A stretch of 64,000 bases of DNA from Serinus canaria. Its lineage: Eukaryota > Chordata > Aves > Passeriformes > Fringillidae. A program made the position numbers and the translations under genes. The stretch spans positions 11,521,219 to 11,585,218 of the forward strand of contig NC_066323.1 of NCBI RefSeq assembly GCF_022539315.1, given 5' to 3'. Positions 20,881-32,455 of the stretch are shown piece after piece. The notes under the pieces are model-generated. The model searched no databases and was not told the origin of the DNA. It worked only from the letters and a program-made list of their open reading frames with translations. Each line of letters opens with the position of its first letter. Position 1 is the first letter of the stretch.

Positions 20881-21702
20881 TTTGAGCTTCCAAAATAAAA
20901 CTGAAGGGCTTAAAGAATTACAAAGGCAGCCAGAGGACTTTGACCCTTGGAGCTGTGGCCATTCTCTCTTCAGTGACTAAATGTTGATTCCTGTGTGTTC
21001 ATAAGGGTTCTAAAGCACCAGATCAATCAATTCAAACCCAGCAAGCAGGAAGGCAAAGCCAGGGTCCCTGCAGTGCTGGGGGTGAGGGATATGAAGAATG
21101 ATCTGTGAAGCACCTATGCCTCATCTCCCAATGTACTGAGCCACACCATCTCCTTGTCACAAAGCTGATGTGTGCATTGTCTTGGAAGAAAACCATTCAG
21201 GGAAGGTCTGCTTTATTTTCCTTTATGTGGAGGATCTGCCTTAAGTGTTTGGAAGCAGGTTTCCTGTATTCAACCTGGGAGACACAGAGCCTGTGTTGCT
21301 TTTCCTACAGGCAATTGCCTGGACTGCAGGGCCAGGTGAGAGCAGCACAGCTGTGTGTGAGAGGCTGGCTGGTTTTGTCTGCTCTGAACAGGTTGTCCAG
21401 GTTTAACCCCAGCCAGCAGCAAAGCACCAGGCAGCCGCTTGCTCACTCACTGCCCTGCCAGCCCCATGAGGGAGAGAGGAGGAGTAAAAGTGAAAAACTT
21501 GTGGCTTGAGTAAAAGATGGTTTAGTAGGTAACCAAAAGCTCTTAATTAAAGGAAAGCAAAGGACGGAACTAATTCACTGCTTTTCTAAACAGCAGTTTT
21601 ACCATGTTCAAAATAACCAAGTCAATCTTTCTTTTTGTCCTGCCCTTTATTATTATATCTGAGTAAAGACATTGTCTTTAATAGAGGAAAACACATCATA
21701 AT

Positions 21703-21720
21703 GAAACTGAAAGTGAAATT
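21703..21720 (+). promoter_or_regulatory. GAAA-repeat, ISRE-like element upstream of copy 4
   Basis: GAAACTGAAAGTGAAATT, third member of the set at 10689 and 15849, about 1.14 kb upstream of the copy 4 TATA box. It contains GAAAGTGAAA, the ISRE core spacing. Confidence 0.3.
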
Positions 21721-22858
21721 CCTTTTTGAATTCCTGGAAATGCAATTGAAACAGTTTTTATGGGAAAACTATTTAGGTGGTTATACAGTAACCTGAGCAA
21801 ACTTTCTCCTCTCAGAGCATTCTCTCTGCACACCCTGACAAGTGAGCACTGGGTGAGGGCAGCATATGGACCTCTCACATCTCTACTTCATCCTGGAAAA
21901 CAACAGAACTGGCATTATTTTATCTGAGGAATTGTCTTGCTGTTTGTGAAAGCTCCAATAGTGAAACCACAGAATGCAGAAGTTTGCTGTTGTACCGGGC
22001 ATTTCTTTGCAGTCAGGATGATGTTGCTCATGATGGGCTGCCTTTCCTTGGAGCCTGGTGGGTGCATTGACAGGATTTGGTGGAACATTGCCTGAAGGAT
22101 TTGGTGAGAGGGTGAGGAGGAGCAGCAGAATCCATCACTTGCTGCATATTGATCCTTTGTAGGAGCTGTTGGCAAGGCCCAAGATCAGCATTTACCATGG
22201 AATAGAGTCAAGGCTGTTCTTTTCCCAAGACATGAGAGAAATATCCTTGATTTTGGCCAGGGGCATGGGCACAGCCTATCCCTAAGCAGAAGGGCTTTTG
22301 TAGAGATTTGAAGCATCTGAATGTGGTGCGCATCAGAGGGTGAAAACCTGGGCTGATTCAGTGCAGGCCAGAGAAGCCCCAGCATTGTGCAACCTGGTCC
22401 CCCAGTCTGTGTTTGTGAATGGGGTTAACATAAATGGAATCCATCAGCTTTTTGCTGCAAAGTCTTTTGCATTTACACAAGGTCATTTGGGATCCCTCTG
22501 CAGCATTCTCTGCCATTTTTGGTAGCAACTGATAGACTGGAACCCAAGGCAGGTTTTAATCATGATCCAGCACTTGTTCTGCAAAAACTCATCCAGCAGA
22601 ATGACAGGGCGAAGGGTCAGGGCTGTCCCATCACTGACTCGACTGGAGGATGACTCGGGGATAGAGTCTCCCCATAATGAGGTGGTGGCCACACTTTCTC
22701 GGCAACAAGGTTACCTTTTTCACTCGACTGGTGTATTTGGCACCACCCTAGGGAGCGGAACCTTCCCCGTGCAGGGGCATGGGCGGTGCTAGACGTGCAG
22801 CTGCTGTGGCAGGACGGGCAGTGACCCCTGAAGAACAGCGGAATCGTCTCTGCCACGG

Positions 22859-23480
22859 TATATAGAGCGGGAGCAGCGGGCCGGGAGGCCGGCCACGGCA
22901 GCAGCGAGACAGGCGATGGGGTGAGCGGAGCTCGGGGGATGCCAGCGGGCGTTTCCAGCAGGATGCGGCCCCTCCAGGCAGCCGGCGGCGGGCGCGGCTC
23001 TGCCGGGCGGCCGGAGGTGCCCCAGAGGCCGGGCACGGCTCGGCACGGCGGCAGCCCCGGGCAGCCGCGTCCCGGCACCGGAGCGGGCCCGGCCCGGCCC
23101 CGGCGGAGCGCCGAGCGGAGCGCGGCCGGGAGGGGAGCGCGGGCACGGCGGGCGGGCGGGCGGGCGGGGGCAGCCGGGCACGGCGGCAGCAGCCGGACGC
23201 CCGCCCGGCGCGGTGGAGCCCCGGGCGGATGCGCTGCCTGCGAGCGGGGCCGTTCGCTCCCTCGCCCTGCGCCGGCGGGCGGCAGCGGCCCCGAGCCGGC
23301 TCCGGCCCAGCGGGACCCCCGCTCCGGCAGCCGCTGCCCTCGGCGCCCGCCCCTGACACACACCCTCCGTGCCTGCGCTCCCGGCAGCTGCCCCTGCACA
23401 GCCCTCGCCTTCCCGCTGCGCTCTGCCCTGCGCTGAGCCAGACCAGCTGCACCTGCACGGCCTGACTGCACCATCCCGAG
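22859..23480 (+). promoter_or_regulatory. promoter, noncoding exon and 5' UTR intron of PLAAT copy 4
   Basis: TATATAG at 22859-22865, inferred donor at 22920/22921 (GGG|GTGAGC) and acceptor at 23397/23398. The block is highly similar to copies 1-3. It carries an extra few bases (CACCTGCACGGC region) just before the start codon compared with the others. Confidence 0.6.
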
Positions 23481-24498
23481 ATGGGACAGGAGAATTCCCA
23501 ACTCCAGCCTGGAGACCTGATCGAGGTCGACCGGCCATTTCATCAGCACTGGGCCTTGTACATTGGGGGTGGATATGTCATCAATTTGACACCTGTAGGT
23601 AAGGGTTCTGCAGGCTGGCAAGGTGCAGGGGGCTTCTTGGTGTGCTTCTGGAGCCCTGTCGCTCTCCATGGGCCAGTGGTGAGCCCTGTTTGTCTAGATG
23701 GCCTTTCTAGGAGCAAAGGTCAAACCCCTCTGAGGTCATGTAGGTGCCAGAGAGGGTCTGCCTGCCTGAACTATCTCCTCCCTCCCATATACAGGTAGAA
23801 AAGATGTACAGCTGGGAGTGCATACGGTTGCAGCATTCATCAGAAAGGTGAAGAAGCAGCGCCTGAAGGTGGTGGTGCGAAATAATAAATGGCGTGTCAA
23901 CAACAAGTATGACGACTCCTACTCTCCTCTCCCAGTGGAGGAGATCATCCGGCGTGCTGAGATATGTAATGACAGGGTGTTGAACTATCGCGGGTTTGGT
24001 AGCAACTGTGAGAACTTTGTGAAAAAACTTCGCTATGGTGACCCGGTGAGTGGCACGGGGTGAGCCCCTGGGTGCCTCCCAGAGCAGCTCCTGGCTGCTG
24101 GCTGTGAGCCGGGCACTGGGACACAGCCTGCAGCCTGCAGGGGACAGCCGAGTGCCAGGCGTGGGCTCCAAAGCAGCGCTGCCTCCCCAGAGCCCCTGCC
24201 CCTGGAGGGTCCCTGTGCTCTGTCTGCACCCTGACAGTGCCCTCTCCCTGAGTGCCACCTCTTTGGGGTACAAACCTGGGTGCTGCCCCTTCTGCTAATG
24301 GGGCACATTTCTCTTGTTGATTTACTTGTTCTGATTATCCCTGCTCCATTACCATGCCTGGGCCTGGGGCTAAATGAAAGTGCTCATCCTGTTTCCAGCC
24401 TGAGTTTTAGTTTCCCTTTACCTACCAAGACAGCAAATGTTTGCATGCTGGCAGTAGGATCTTTGCTGTTGTCATCACTGTGTGGGTGGGCTTGCTGA
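23481..24498 (+). CDS. PLAAT-like protein, copy 4, altered last exon
   Basis: Exons 23481-23598 and 23795-24045 are clear. The third is probably 24430-24498, giving about 145 residues. The start [16 protein letters not shown] differs from copies 1-3. Triad positions are His23 (HQHWALY), Asn35 (GYVINL) and Cys111 (SNCENF, where the family normally has NCEHF); Gly30 replaces the usual Asp. Exon 2 ends YGDP, lacking the last five or six residues of copies 1-3. Where the others have TATAG or TACAG before exon 3, this copy reads TACCTACCAAG, so the ancestral acceptor is lost. The next in-frame AG (24428-24429) gives a short hydrophobic tail ending GWAC. It may be an active gene with a reshaped anchor or one starting to decay. 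Confidence 0.7.
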
Positions 24499-25051
24499 GG
24501 GTGAAAACCAGAAAAAAAGAGGCATTGATAGGCCATCAGTGAAAGCTCAGAGAAAGGCAGGGATTCCCTGGCTTCATGGCGTCTCTGCCCAGGTCTTGCC
24601 ACCCTTTACAGAAAGTATGAAACTAAGGCCCTAATAACTTGTATAACCCAAACTCATCATGCCTGGAATATTTTATATGAATATAGCTTTGCGTGCATCT
24701 TCAGCATTCTGGCCTTGCTTCTCCCAGCTGTCCCACTAAGTACTAAGTCAAGCATGTTATCAAAAAAAAAAAATTTCTTTTTGTCTGTGATGAATTTTGT
24801 AGTTGTCTGCAAGCACTTGAAAACAAATTTTCCTTTACTTAGGCTTCCACCTCCCTTCCAGTGCTTTGCTAAGGGCTGGTGCAGGCCTTCTGTCACACTT
24901 TTTTTATCAGCTGCATCCTACTGACATGTTCTCTGGAAAAACTGATTTTAAGCTTAACTGTCTCACCAAATAAACTAAATTTATTGCTGAATGTTTACTC
25001 TGTGTTTTTCAGCTGAGGGCTTCTGTAGGTAGTGAATTGCAAAATCTTGAT
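24499..25051. other. short spacer between copies 4 and 5
   Basis: Matches the first part of the other spacers (CCTTGCTTCTCCCAG, then a GGTGCAGGCC region, then TTTTCAGCTGAGGGCTTCTGTAGG) but stops there. The TATA box, GC-rich block and distal 1.6 kb of the other spacers are absent, so copy 5 has no recognisable promoter of its own. Confidence 0.6.
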
Positions 25052-26251
25052 ATGACAGAAAACAAGGACTGCCCCAAACCTGGGGACCTGATTGAGATCC
25101 AAAGGGGACCTTACAAGCAATGGGCCCTCTACGTGGGGGATGGATATGTCATCCATGTGACACCTCTAGGTAAGGCTGGTGCAGCCTGGCAGAATGCAGC
25201 AGGGCTGTTGGGGTGATCCAGGAGCCCATTCTGCCTTCAGGTGCTGCTCCATGTGGACCTTGTGTGTGTAGATGACCTTTCCAGGAGCAGTCCAAAAGCC
25301 ATCTGAGGTTTTGAAGGGGCCAGAGAGGCTCTGCCTGCCTTCCTTATCTCCTCCCTGCTTTCCCCAGATGAAAATGGTCCACCCCTGTCAGCCAACAGTA
25401 AGTCAACATTCATCAGAAAGGCCAGGGTTACAAAGGAGCTCCTGAAGGTGGGCGTAAATGATGACTGAGCTGTCAACAACAAGTATGACTGTGACCGCAC
25501 TCCTCTGCCTGTTGAGGAGATCATCTGGCATGCTGAGGGCTGCATTGGCAAGGAGCTGCCATATGATGACCTTGGCATATACTCTGAGGATTTTGTGACA
25601 AATCTCCGCTATGGTGACCCGGTGAGTGGCATGGGGTGAGCCCCTGGGTGCCTCCCAGAGCAGCTCCTGGCTGCTGGCTGTGAGCCGGGCACTGGGACAC
25701 AGCCTGCAGCCTGCAGGGGACAGCCGAGTGCCAGGCGTGGGCTCCAAAGCAGCGCTGCCTCCCCAGAGCCCCTGCCCCTGGAGGGTCCCTGTGCTCTGTC
25801 TGCACCCTGACAGTGCCCTCTCCCTGAGTGCCACCTCCTTGGGGTACAAACCTGGGTGCTGCCCCTTCTGCTAATGGGGCACATGCCTTTCACTGGTTTA
25901 TTTACCATGATTATCTTTGCCTGTTCTCAGTTATCAAGTCAGGGGGTAAATATAAGTGGCTATCATGTCTCTAACCTGTGTTTTACTTTCTCTTTACAGG
26001 CCAAGACAACAGTTCAAAATATCAATACCGTTTCTTCTGCAGTGATGTCTTCTATAGGAGCTGGCAGTCTTATTGCTATGGCTGGTATTCCCGTGCTTGG
26101 TCTTCCTCTTGTGGCCTCTGCTCCTTTTGTGGCTGCTGGTGCTGGTCTTCTTGCCAGTATTGGTGTCACTTCCAGGATAATTGCTCATTCCATCACTTCT
26201 GCCATATTCAAAAACACGGGGAGAAATATACTAGAAAAGACTTGCTGTTAG
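25052..26251 (+). pseudogene. PLAAT-like pseudogene, copy 5
   Basis: Exon-like blocks 25052-25169, 25368-25621 and 26000-26251 keep GT/AG borders and phases. Exon 1 reads [16 protein letters not shown] and KQWALY, so catalytic His23 is Gln; His35 is kept. In exon 2 the conserved NDNWRV site has an in-frame TGA at 25466-25468 (codon 73), and the catalytic Cys is Ser (YSEDF for NCEHF). Exon 3 stays open for 83 codons, about twice the usual length, and encodes a long Ala/Gly/Ile/Leu/Val-rich stretch ending EKTCC. With no promoter block, a stop and two lost catalytic residues it cannot make a normal enzyme. ATTAAA is at 26356-26361. Confidence 0.8.
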
Positions 26252-27593
26252 GAAGAGCTCAAGCAAGGCTTGGAGTCCCTGGCCATTGTTCAGCTTTTGC
26301 CACAAGTGTAAAGAAGGCTTACTAGCAACTGCTGTGATAATTAATTCAAAGACATATTAAAATGTAAAAATCCAAACTCATCTTGCCTAAAATTGTCTTT
26401 TATCTGTTTGAGGATAGCTTTGTGTGCAAGTAATTTCTCCTTAACTACCCTCCTCTGCCTGCCTAAGACACTGACTTCTTTCTCAAGGTTTTTTTTTTTT
26501 CAGGTCTCCCAAAGCCCCATTTCACAGCAAACCATCTTCTTGGGCCTCTATAAGCCAGCTAGGCAGCACTCAGACTCTTCTAGCTCCCTTTCTTCTTTTG
26601 GAAGAGATGAAGTTGTATCATGGGGCTTTTTTCCAACTCTCAGGGTCCCTACAGTCAATCTACGTCCCAACTATAATTTTACAGTTTTTCAGATTCTTTT
26701 CAACTTGAAGCCCTGTATGGCCTTACTCCCCTGCTGAGTGATACCAATAAAGATAAAAACCTATGGTGAGAACCATGTACTGATAAACAGTGAGGATGCA
26801 ACAATGACCCAAAACAGCAGAATGGTACCCACAAACTGAATCAGGCCCTAAATGGTGAGGTGTTCACAGCAAAGGTAGGAGCTCAACCTTCCCTGCTCAA
26901 AACACAGAACTCAAATCCTACTTACAGCTACAGTACTGTGGGTTTAGTGCTGCAGATGGTCTCTGGGTTTAGGATCTATGTTTAGGGTCTCTCAGAAGAG
27001 TAGAAAACAGTTCATAGACATTTGTCCATAGACAAATAGATTTGCCTTAAGGTATTGCAGAGCTACTTAACTACCCTTCATCTGCAGCAGTTTGTGTCTT
27101 TTGTTTTATTCTGCAGCTACAATTTTGATACCCAGATTAACCTGCCATTGTTTTTACATTACCAATTTGCTCAACAGTTCTGGGAATCAAGCACACAAAC
27201 AGGTAATTATCTTCACATGCATTTTGTTAAAAGGTATTGTTACTGGTTGCTCCATGACTGTCTGCAGCATCTGGATTGAAAGTTTTTTGAGTAAGGAGAG
27301 GCAAATCTCTTCTGTGGTCATTGTTATGTTTGCCCTTTCAGGTGATTTCCTTTCTGCACCCAATCGAGAAATATTAGCTACTATGCACAAAGCTCTCCTA
27401 ACATCACAAAAAAACTCCCAGCACTGAAATTTGAGGGTCAAACCCAATTCAAACACCCATTCTTCTATATTTTTACAGTTTCTGAGGAATTAAGTTTGGT
27501 TTGTCAGCACCTTTGAGAGCTGAGCACTCCCACTCGCAACTCCATACACCTCAGAGCTCAGAGCAGGCAGCAGTACCCCATGAGCAAACTGAC
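26252..27593. other. intergenic region after the PLAAT array
   Basis: No gene is recognised. It contains the 3' end of copy 5 (to about 26370), a T-run near 26490 and otherwise unassigned sequence. The C-terminal exons of the ATP13A relic would be expected here but were not recognised. Confidence 0.5.
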
Positions 27594-27703
27594 CTGATCA
27601 GCTCCAGCAAACAGTGGAGGTTGGGGACTTGGGAGGTGAAAGATGAGGTCACAGACACCTCCTGTTCTAGCAGTGATATCACTGCATGGATCACTTTCAA
27701 AGC
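27594..27703 (-). pseudogene. fossil P5B ATPase exon (ATP13A5-like relic, hinge exon)
   Basis: On the minus strand this matches ATP13A4 exon 49196-49305 base for base in length (110), with the donor GT and acceptor AG kept and the frame open: ALKVIHAVISLLEQEVSV against [18 protein letters not shown]. Replacement of the conserved Ala and Gly in AHAGISLSE, which follows GDGxNDCGALK in these pumps, argues against function. Confidence 0.8.
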
Positions 27704-28286
27704 CTGAAATCCATGGCAGTCACAATGTGGAAAAACGTCCTTCCCACCTCATAATTAATAAATAATGAACAGTTGTTCTTCCAGAAAGGTGTCATGTCTT
27801 GTTTATGCTTAAAATGCTATATCCATAATTAGTGAGAACCATGTTTGGGGGAGAAAGCTTTCCTTTGGGGGACCTGGAGGAGTATCTTTGGGGTCAGACC
27901 CCCAAACTATGCAGGTTGTTTTGAGCTCTGTTAGGCTGCTGGACAGCACCAGCAACTGTGCAGGAGTTGGTGGAGTTGAGGCTATTTGTAAATGTGGGGT
28001 GTCTGCCTTGGCGTTTTTCTCTCAGACTCATTTAGTGCTGCCTTCTGTGCCGTGCTGGAGAGGGGCAGTGGCTCTGTCTGGGTGAGGGGTGCTGGTACTC
28101 CAGATGCAGAGGGGTGCCTGTATGGGAACTGGCAGAGAAGCAGCTGCAAAGGATGCAGAGTGGGATGGCTTGTGGAGAAAGGGAGGACGGGAAAGATCAG
28201 TCTGGAGCAGCACTTGATGGGACAATCACACTTCAAGAAAACACATTATTGATTTGGTTCCAGAAGAAATAAAAAGTGAACCTTAC

Positions 28287-28365
28287 TTGAGTTCTGAAAC
28301 CCTTCAACAAGGCTGGACTTCTGGCCAGGAGATATCCTGCCAAAGATAGTCACATTCAGCATTAA
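28287..28365 (-). pseudogene. fossil P5B ATPase exon (ATP13A5-like relic, ARMSP exon)
   Basis: Minus-strand reading LMLNVTIFGRISPGQKSSLV and then EGFQ matches ATP13A4 exon 50726-50805 ([20 protein letters not shown]). The donor and acceptor dinucleotides remain but the block is 79 bases instead of 80, a one-base loss near the donor that breaks the frame. The exon expected between this and 27703 (the GDGAND exon) was not found. Confidence 0.8.
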
Positions 28366-30332
28366 CTGCAAGAAAAAGCAATAGGCTGCCTTGGCAGTAT
28401 TTGTGCTTCCATTGCTCCACTGAGGCAGTATTAGACCTCCCTGGTGGGTCCCTGACACTTGTAAAATGTCCTAATCCCAATTCTCAAACCTTGACTTGGT
28501 TTCGCTTCCCTTAGGGTTTAGGTGTCCTCTAACTGAGTATTTATCCTGCTGTTTTCTGCCTCACCTCTTCTGTCAGAGGTCTGAGGTGCCAGTGATCACC
28601 ACATGCTCTGCAGCAGCCTTCAGAGCAGCCAGGCATGGCAAGAGCTTCCCAAGAGCAGAACAGATGGTTGATGACAGCAGCAATAACCCTGCTCAGCCTG
28701 AGGTTTCTTCTACCTGAAACTCTGGCCTAGAGAATATTAAATCTGAGAATCCATCCCATTTTTAATGGACTGTGTGAGAGGAGTTGAAGATCTCTGCTGC
28801 TAGAGGAGGTTATTTCACATTCCTGGTGGTCCTGCTGAGCAAGGCCATTGCTGGCTGTGGAAGTGGCACATGGTCATGGTGTTGATGTTTTTAATTAAAC
28901 TGGAATTGAGGAGGTGACCATGGAGTAACTCCACTGTGCAGCTGCTCACAGTACCACAGCCACCCCTGGCATCTGAGGGGTTACAAGATGCTGAAAACAA
29001 GCTGTGCAGGTCAAACCTGAGGCATGGTGGAAGTTTGCCTGGAATTGTCAAAATGTGACGTTACAGCTGCTGACAGAAAAACACTTTGTCCCAACAGAAC
29101 ACCACTGACCTGAAATAAAATAGGGGGACAAGTAAGTGCATTGTTTTCTCTGAACCTACTTTTGACAGCAAGCTGTAGAAGTGCTTGACAATTATCTGAG
29201 AGAACTTTTCATTAATTGTAAAATGGTTTCAGGCTTCTTCTTCCAAGGTGATCTTTACCTCAGTATGAGCATACACCTACTAGAAATAAGACAACATTTT
29301 GTTTCAGACTGAGGTCTTAATATGCCATTTCCCTTCCACCTTGTCAGCCTCCCTCCAGGAAACCAGGGACACAGCCTTCTGCAAGCTCCCTTTGTAAAAC
29401 TTTCACCTGGCAATACTTGATTCTTTGCACATTTTCACACATACCAGCCTGCTGTTAGCCACAGGCTGCTAGTACAGACACAAATTTGGCCCAGCAAATT
29501 GTCAAACAGACAAGTATGTATAACTGCATTAATTCTGCACACTACAAGCATGACTGAGGTAGCCACTGCTGCATTGGCAAAGCATTGCCAGTTATTAGTG
29601 TAGTAATGTCACAAATCCTGAGGAAAGAACCACTCTATTAATGATTTCTCCCCAATGGATGCATAGTTCTTACCACACTTCCATATACCCTAGGGTAGAT
29701 ATGAACTAACCCCTAGGTTTCCTCTGTTCCTCAGAGCTACTTCTGAATCCCCAGCAAGGAGACAGTTATTAGGCATTAAGAGCATTGAATTCCCCCTGGC
29801 ACTCAAAAGCAGCCATCCCTGGCTGTGCTTACAGAGGGAGCAGCTGTGTTTGCCTTGCATTTTTCTGCCAATCTCCAGGCAGTGGCAGCTGGAATGGAAC
29901 CCTCCAGTTTGTCTGCTTCAATGAGCCTGACTTTGCTGCCTGTCAGTAGTAAATCACATGACTGAAGCAATTGCTTTAATGCTTATGTGTTAATGTAGGA
30001 ATTCTTCTAAATACTAAATTTTCAATTTTCTGGTAATTCCTGTGATTCTAAAAGCAAAGAATTCCTTTCAATTCTGCAGCATTTTTGTGCATATACCTTC
30101 TACTACACACTGCAATCACAGCTTTACAGTGTAGTACCTACTGATTCATTAAGCTGGAATCAATAGAGAAACAATCTAGATAGGATAAGTGGAGCTATTG
30201 AGAAACCTAGGAAAGTAGAACATAATTTTGAAGACATATTTCTTGCTGCTGTTGGTTTGTTTGGAGGTTTGTGTCATTAGATCTTATGTGCTCCTAAATG
30301 AAATCTTTCTATTGTCTGATAAAACTGTTTTC

Positions 30333-30830
30333 ACAGAATCACAGAATTGTTGTGGTTGGAAGGGACTCCAGAGATCATCCAGTCCAACCCCCCTGCCAGG
30401 CAGGGTTACCTGGAGCAGGAGACACAGGAACCATCCACGTGGGCTGTGAATGAACATCTCCAGAGAGGGAGAACTCCATGACCTCCCTGGGCTGCTCTTC
30501 CAGTGCTCTGCTGCCCTCAATAGAAAGAAATTCTCCCTCATATTGAAGTGGACCTGTCTGTGTTTTAGTTTATGGCCGCTGCTCCTCCACTGAAAGGAGT
30601 GTGGCACCTTCCTCTTGACACCCTCCTTTGACATATTTATATTAATTAATGAGATTTCCTCTCACTTTTGCCCAGACTATGCAGGCTCAGCTTCTACAAT
30701 TTCCCCTCATAAGAGAGATGCTCCAGACCCCAAATCATCTTTGCTGTACCCTCAGGTAGCTCCTTGTCTTTCTTGCATTGAGGAGCTCTTCACGTCTTTG
30801 CAGGTCAGTGACACCTAAAATAACAGACCA
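30333..30830 (-). repeat. CR1 LINE fragment
   Basis: CACAGAATCACAGAATTGTT followed by GGTTGGAAGGGACTCCAGAGATCATCCAGTCCAACCCCC is the hallmark start of a reverse-oriented avian CR1 3' end. The body continues (CTTCCAGTGCTCTG, CATATTGAAGTGGACCTGTC, CTTTGCTGTACCCTCAG) to about 30830. Confidence 0.92.
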
Positions 30831-31849
30831 CAGAGCCACAGATCACTGGTTCTTTGTTTGCCTGGGATTGTTTTGAGGTATTCAGTGAATCACAGGGATG
30901 ACCTGAGTATCAAATTTGCAGATAAATTTGAGTACAAGTCTATAATATTCTGGATAGACAAAAAAGAAAAGCCTCTTCTTCTTGCAGCAAGAGGACAGAA
31001 GCCTTGGCTCGAATGTTAATATCAATTATCCTTAATAACAGTAATTTCCATGTCCACAGTGAGCTTTGCACTGCTAAGATTTAAAGCCTTTACAAGCTGA
31101 GTCAGTAACTCAATGCTGAATTTACAAGGCAATAAGTTAGGAGGATATTTAAGAACTTGGGCAGCACAACACACTTGATGTGACACAAGCAATTACCGTG
31201 ATCCTACATCTGCTGTGGATATTTTGACATATCAATATTACTTATGCACTAAATCTTCAGCAGATGCAAGTCAGCTAAGAGATACACAGCAGCTGAACTT
31301 CAGGCTGTGCATCTCCCTGGTTGCTGGGCTCTGTGCATCTTTAACTTACAAGAAATGAAAACTCATCTGCAGAATTAACTAATGACATTTAATGAGCCCA
31401 AGGCTTGTTTGTGGAAGGAGTCACATACATGCAGTGGCAGTGGGGACAGTGGAAATCCTTTTAGGATTTGAGCTCCAACATAAGCTCTGATTGAAGTTTT
31501 GATTAAAAACTAAGAGGGCAGGCAGCCCTGAGTCACTCAAAACTCTTTCAGATCCAGGGGATTTCCTCAGGCAGAGGATGGAAACCTAAGGATTTTCTGA
31601 AACTTGAATATTGAAAGCATATTTTTGATGGGACTGCTTTTAAGAGGACCAAATAATATTCAATGATTAATTCTCATGAGTTTTATCTCGATGTGAAGAA
31701 ACTGAGATGTGAGAACACTGGTGGGCTGTGACAGGAATTTAGCAACTGCTGTGTGAGCAGAAACAGTCCTGTTGGAGAGGAAACAACCCACAGCAGAGTT
31801 CTCAAAACATCCTGGTGATGTGCCCTTGGAGAAGTGTGGCATCGTGTTT

Positions 31850-32455
31850 TTAAAGATTTGTTATTATTATTTGTGTTAGTTGTTTTGTGTTAAGAAAATG
31901 GTTTGGTCCTCAGTTCCCCCCATGTTCTCCCCTCATGATGGTTTGTCCCAGGTTGTTTGTTACTTTCCTTTCCCGCCACTTGCCTGCCCATCAAACCCAG
32001 TGATCCTTCCCTCCTCCCTCCCTGCCCTTATCAGTCCTCTCCCCTCCCAGTGGTGCCACCTACTCCCCTTGTCAGTCACTGTAACCACCCCCCCCCTTTT
32101 GTTCGAGATTTTTCCATGTCAATCACCCTTACTGTGCTGTATGATTTGCCCCTGGGGCTTTTCCCCTCCCATGTATGATCTTTATTGGTTCAATTATGTT
32201 GTTCTCTTATTGGTTACTTTGAATCTCCCCCCCCTTCCACGCCCACTCCCTGTATCAGCTCCCCCCCGAGCCTGTCTCCCTTGTCACTTGCCTTTGCAAC
32301 CAATAAGGAATAAAGCCTCCTTGACAGCCACGCAAGTGTCCTCTCTTTTTCCTTTGCCTTGGACTCCTCGTGGTGTCCTCCTCGCCTGTGCCACCCACGC
32401 CACAGACAGCACCACCACCTGGGGTCCTCTAAGGGAACCTGGGGGTGGCAAATCT
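31850..32455 (+). mobile_element. solo LTR of an endogenous retrovirus
   Basis: A pyrimidine-rich block with several C-runs, two ATTGGTT boxes (about 32183 and 32209) and a polyadenylation signal AATAAA at 32309-32314, followed by about 140 bases of U5-like sequence. This is the same plan as the LTR at 19814-20406, though not closely similar in sequence. No internal retroviral frame adjoins it. Both ends are approximate and no target duplication was identified. Confidence 0.55.

Larger units (their letters stand above)
18616..22858. other. spacer between PLAAT copies 3 and 4
   Basis: The longest spacer, homologous to spacer 2 but enlarged by a solo LTR (19814-20406). It also carries a GC-rich tract (about 19200-19600) with a minisatellite, a CR1 remnant (20815-20880), the 25-base conserved block (21311-21335) and a GAAA repeat (21703-21720). 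No protein gene is supported. Confidence 0.65.

Noticed and set aside
22617..23669. 350-codon open frame on the minus strand across the copy 4 promoter
   Set aside because: It is antisense to the GC-rich 5' block; similar frames appear antisense to copies 1-3 and in several frames at once. High GC removes stop codons, and there is no family match.
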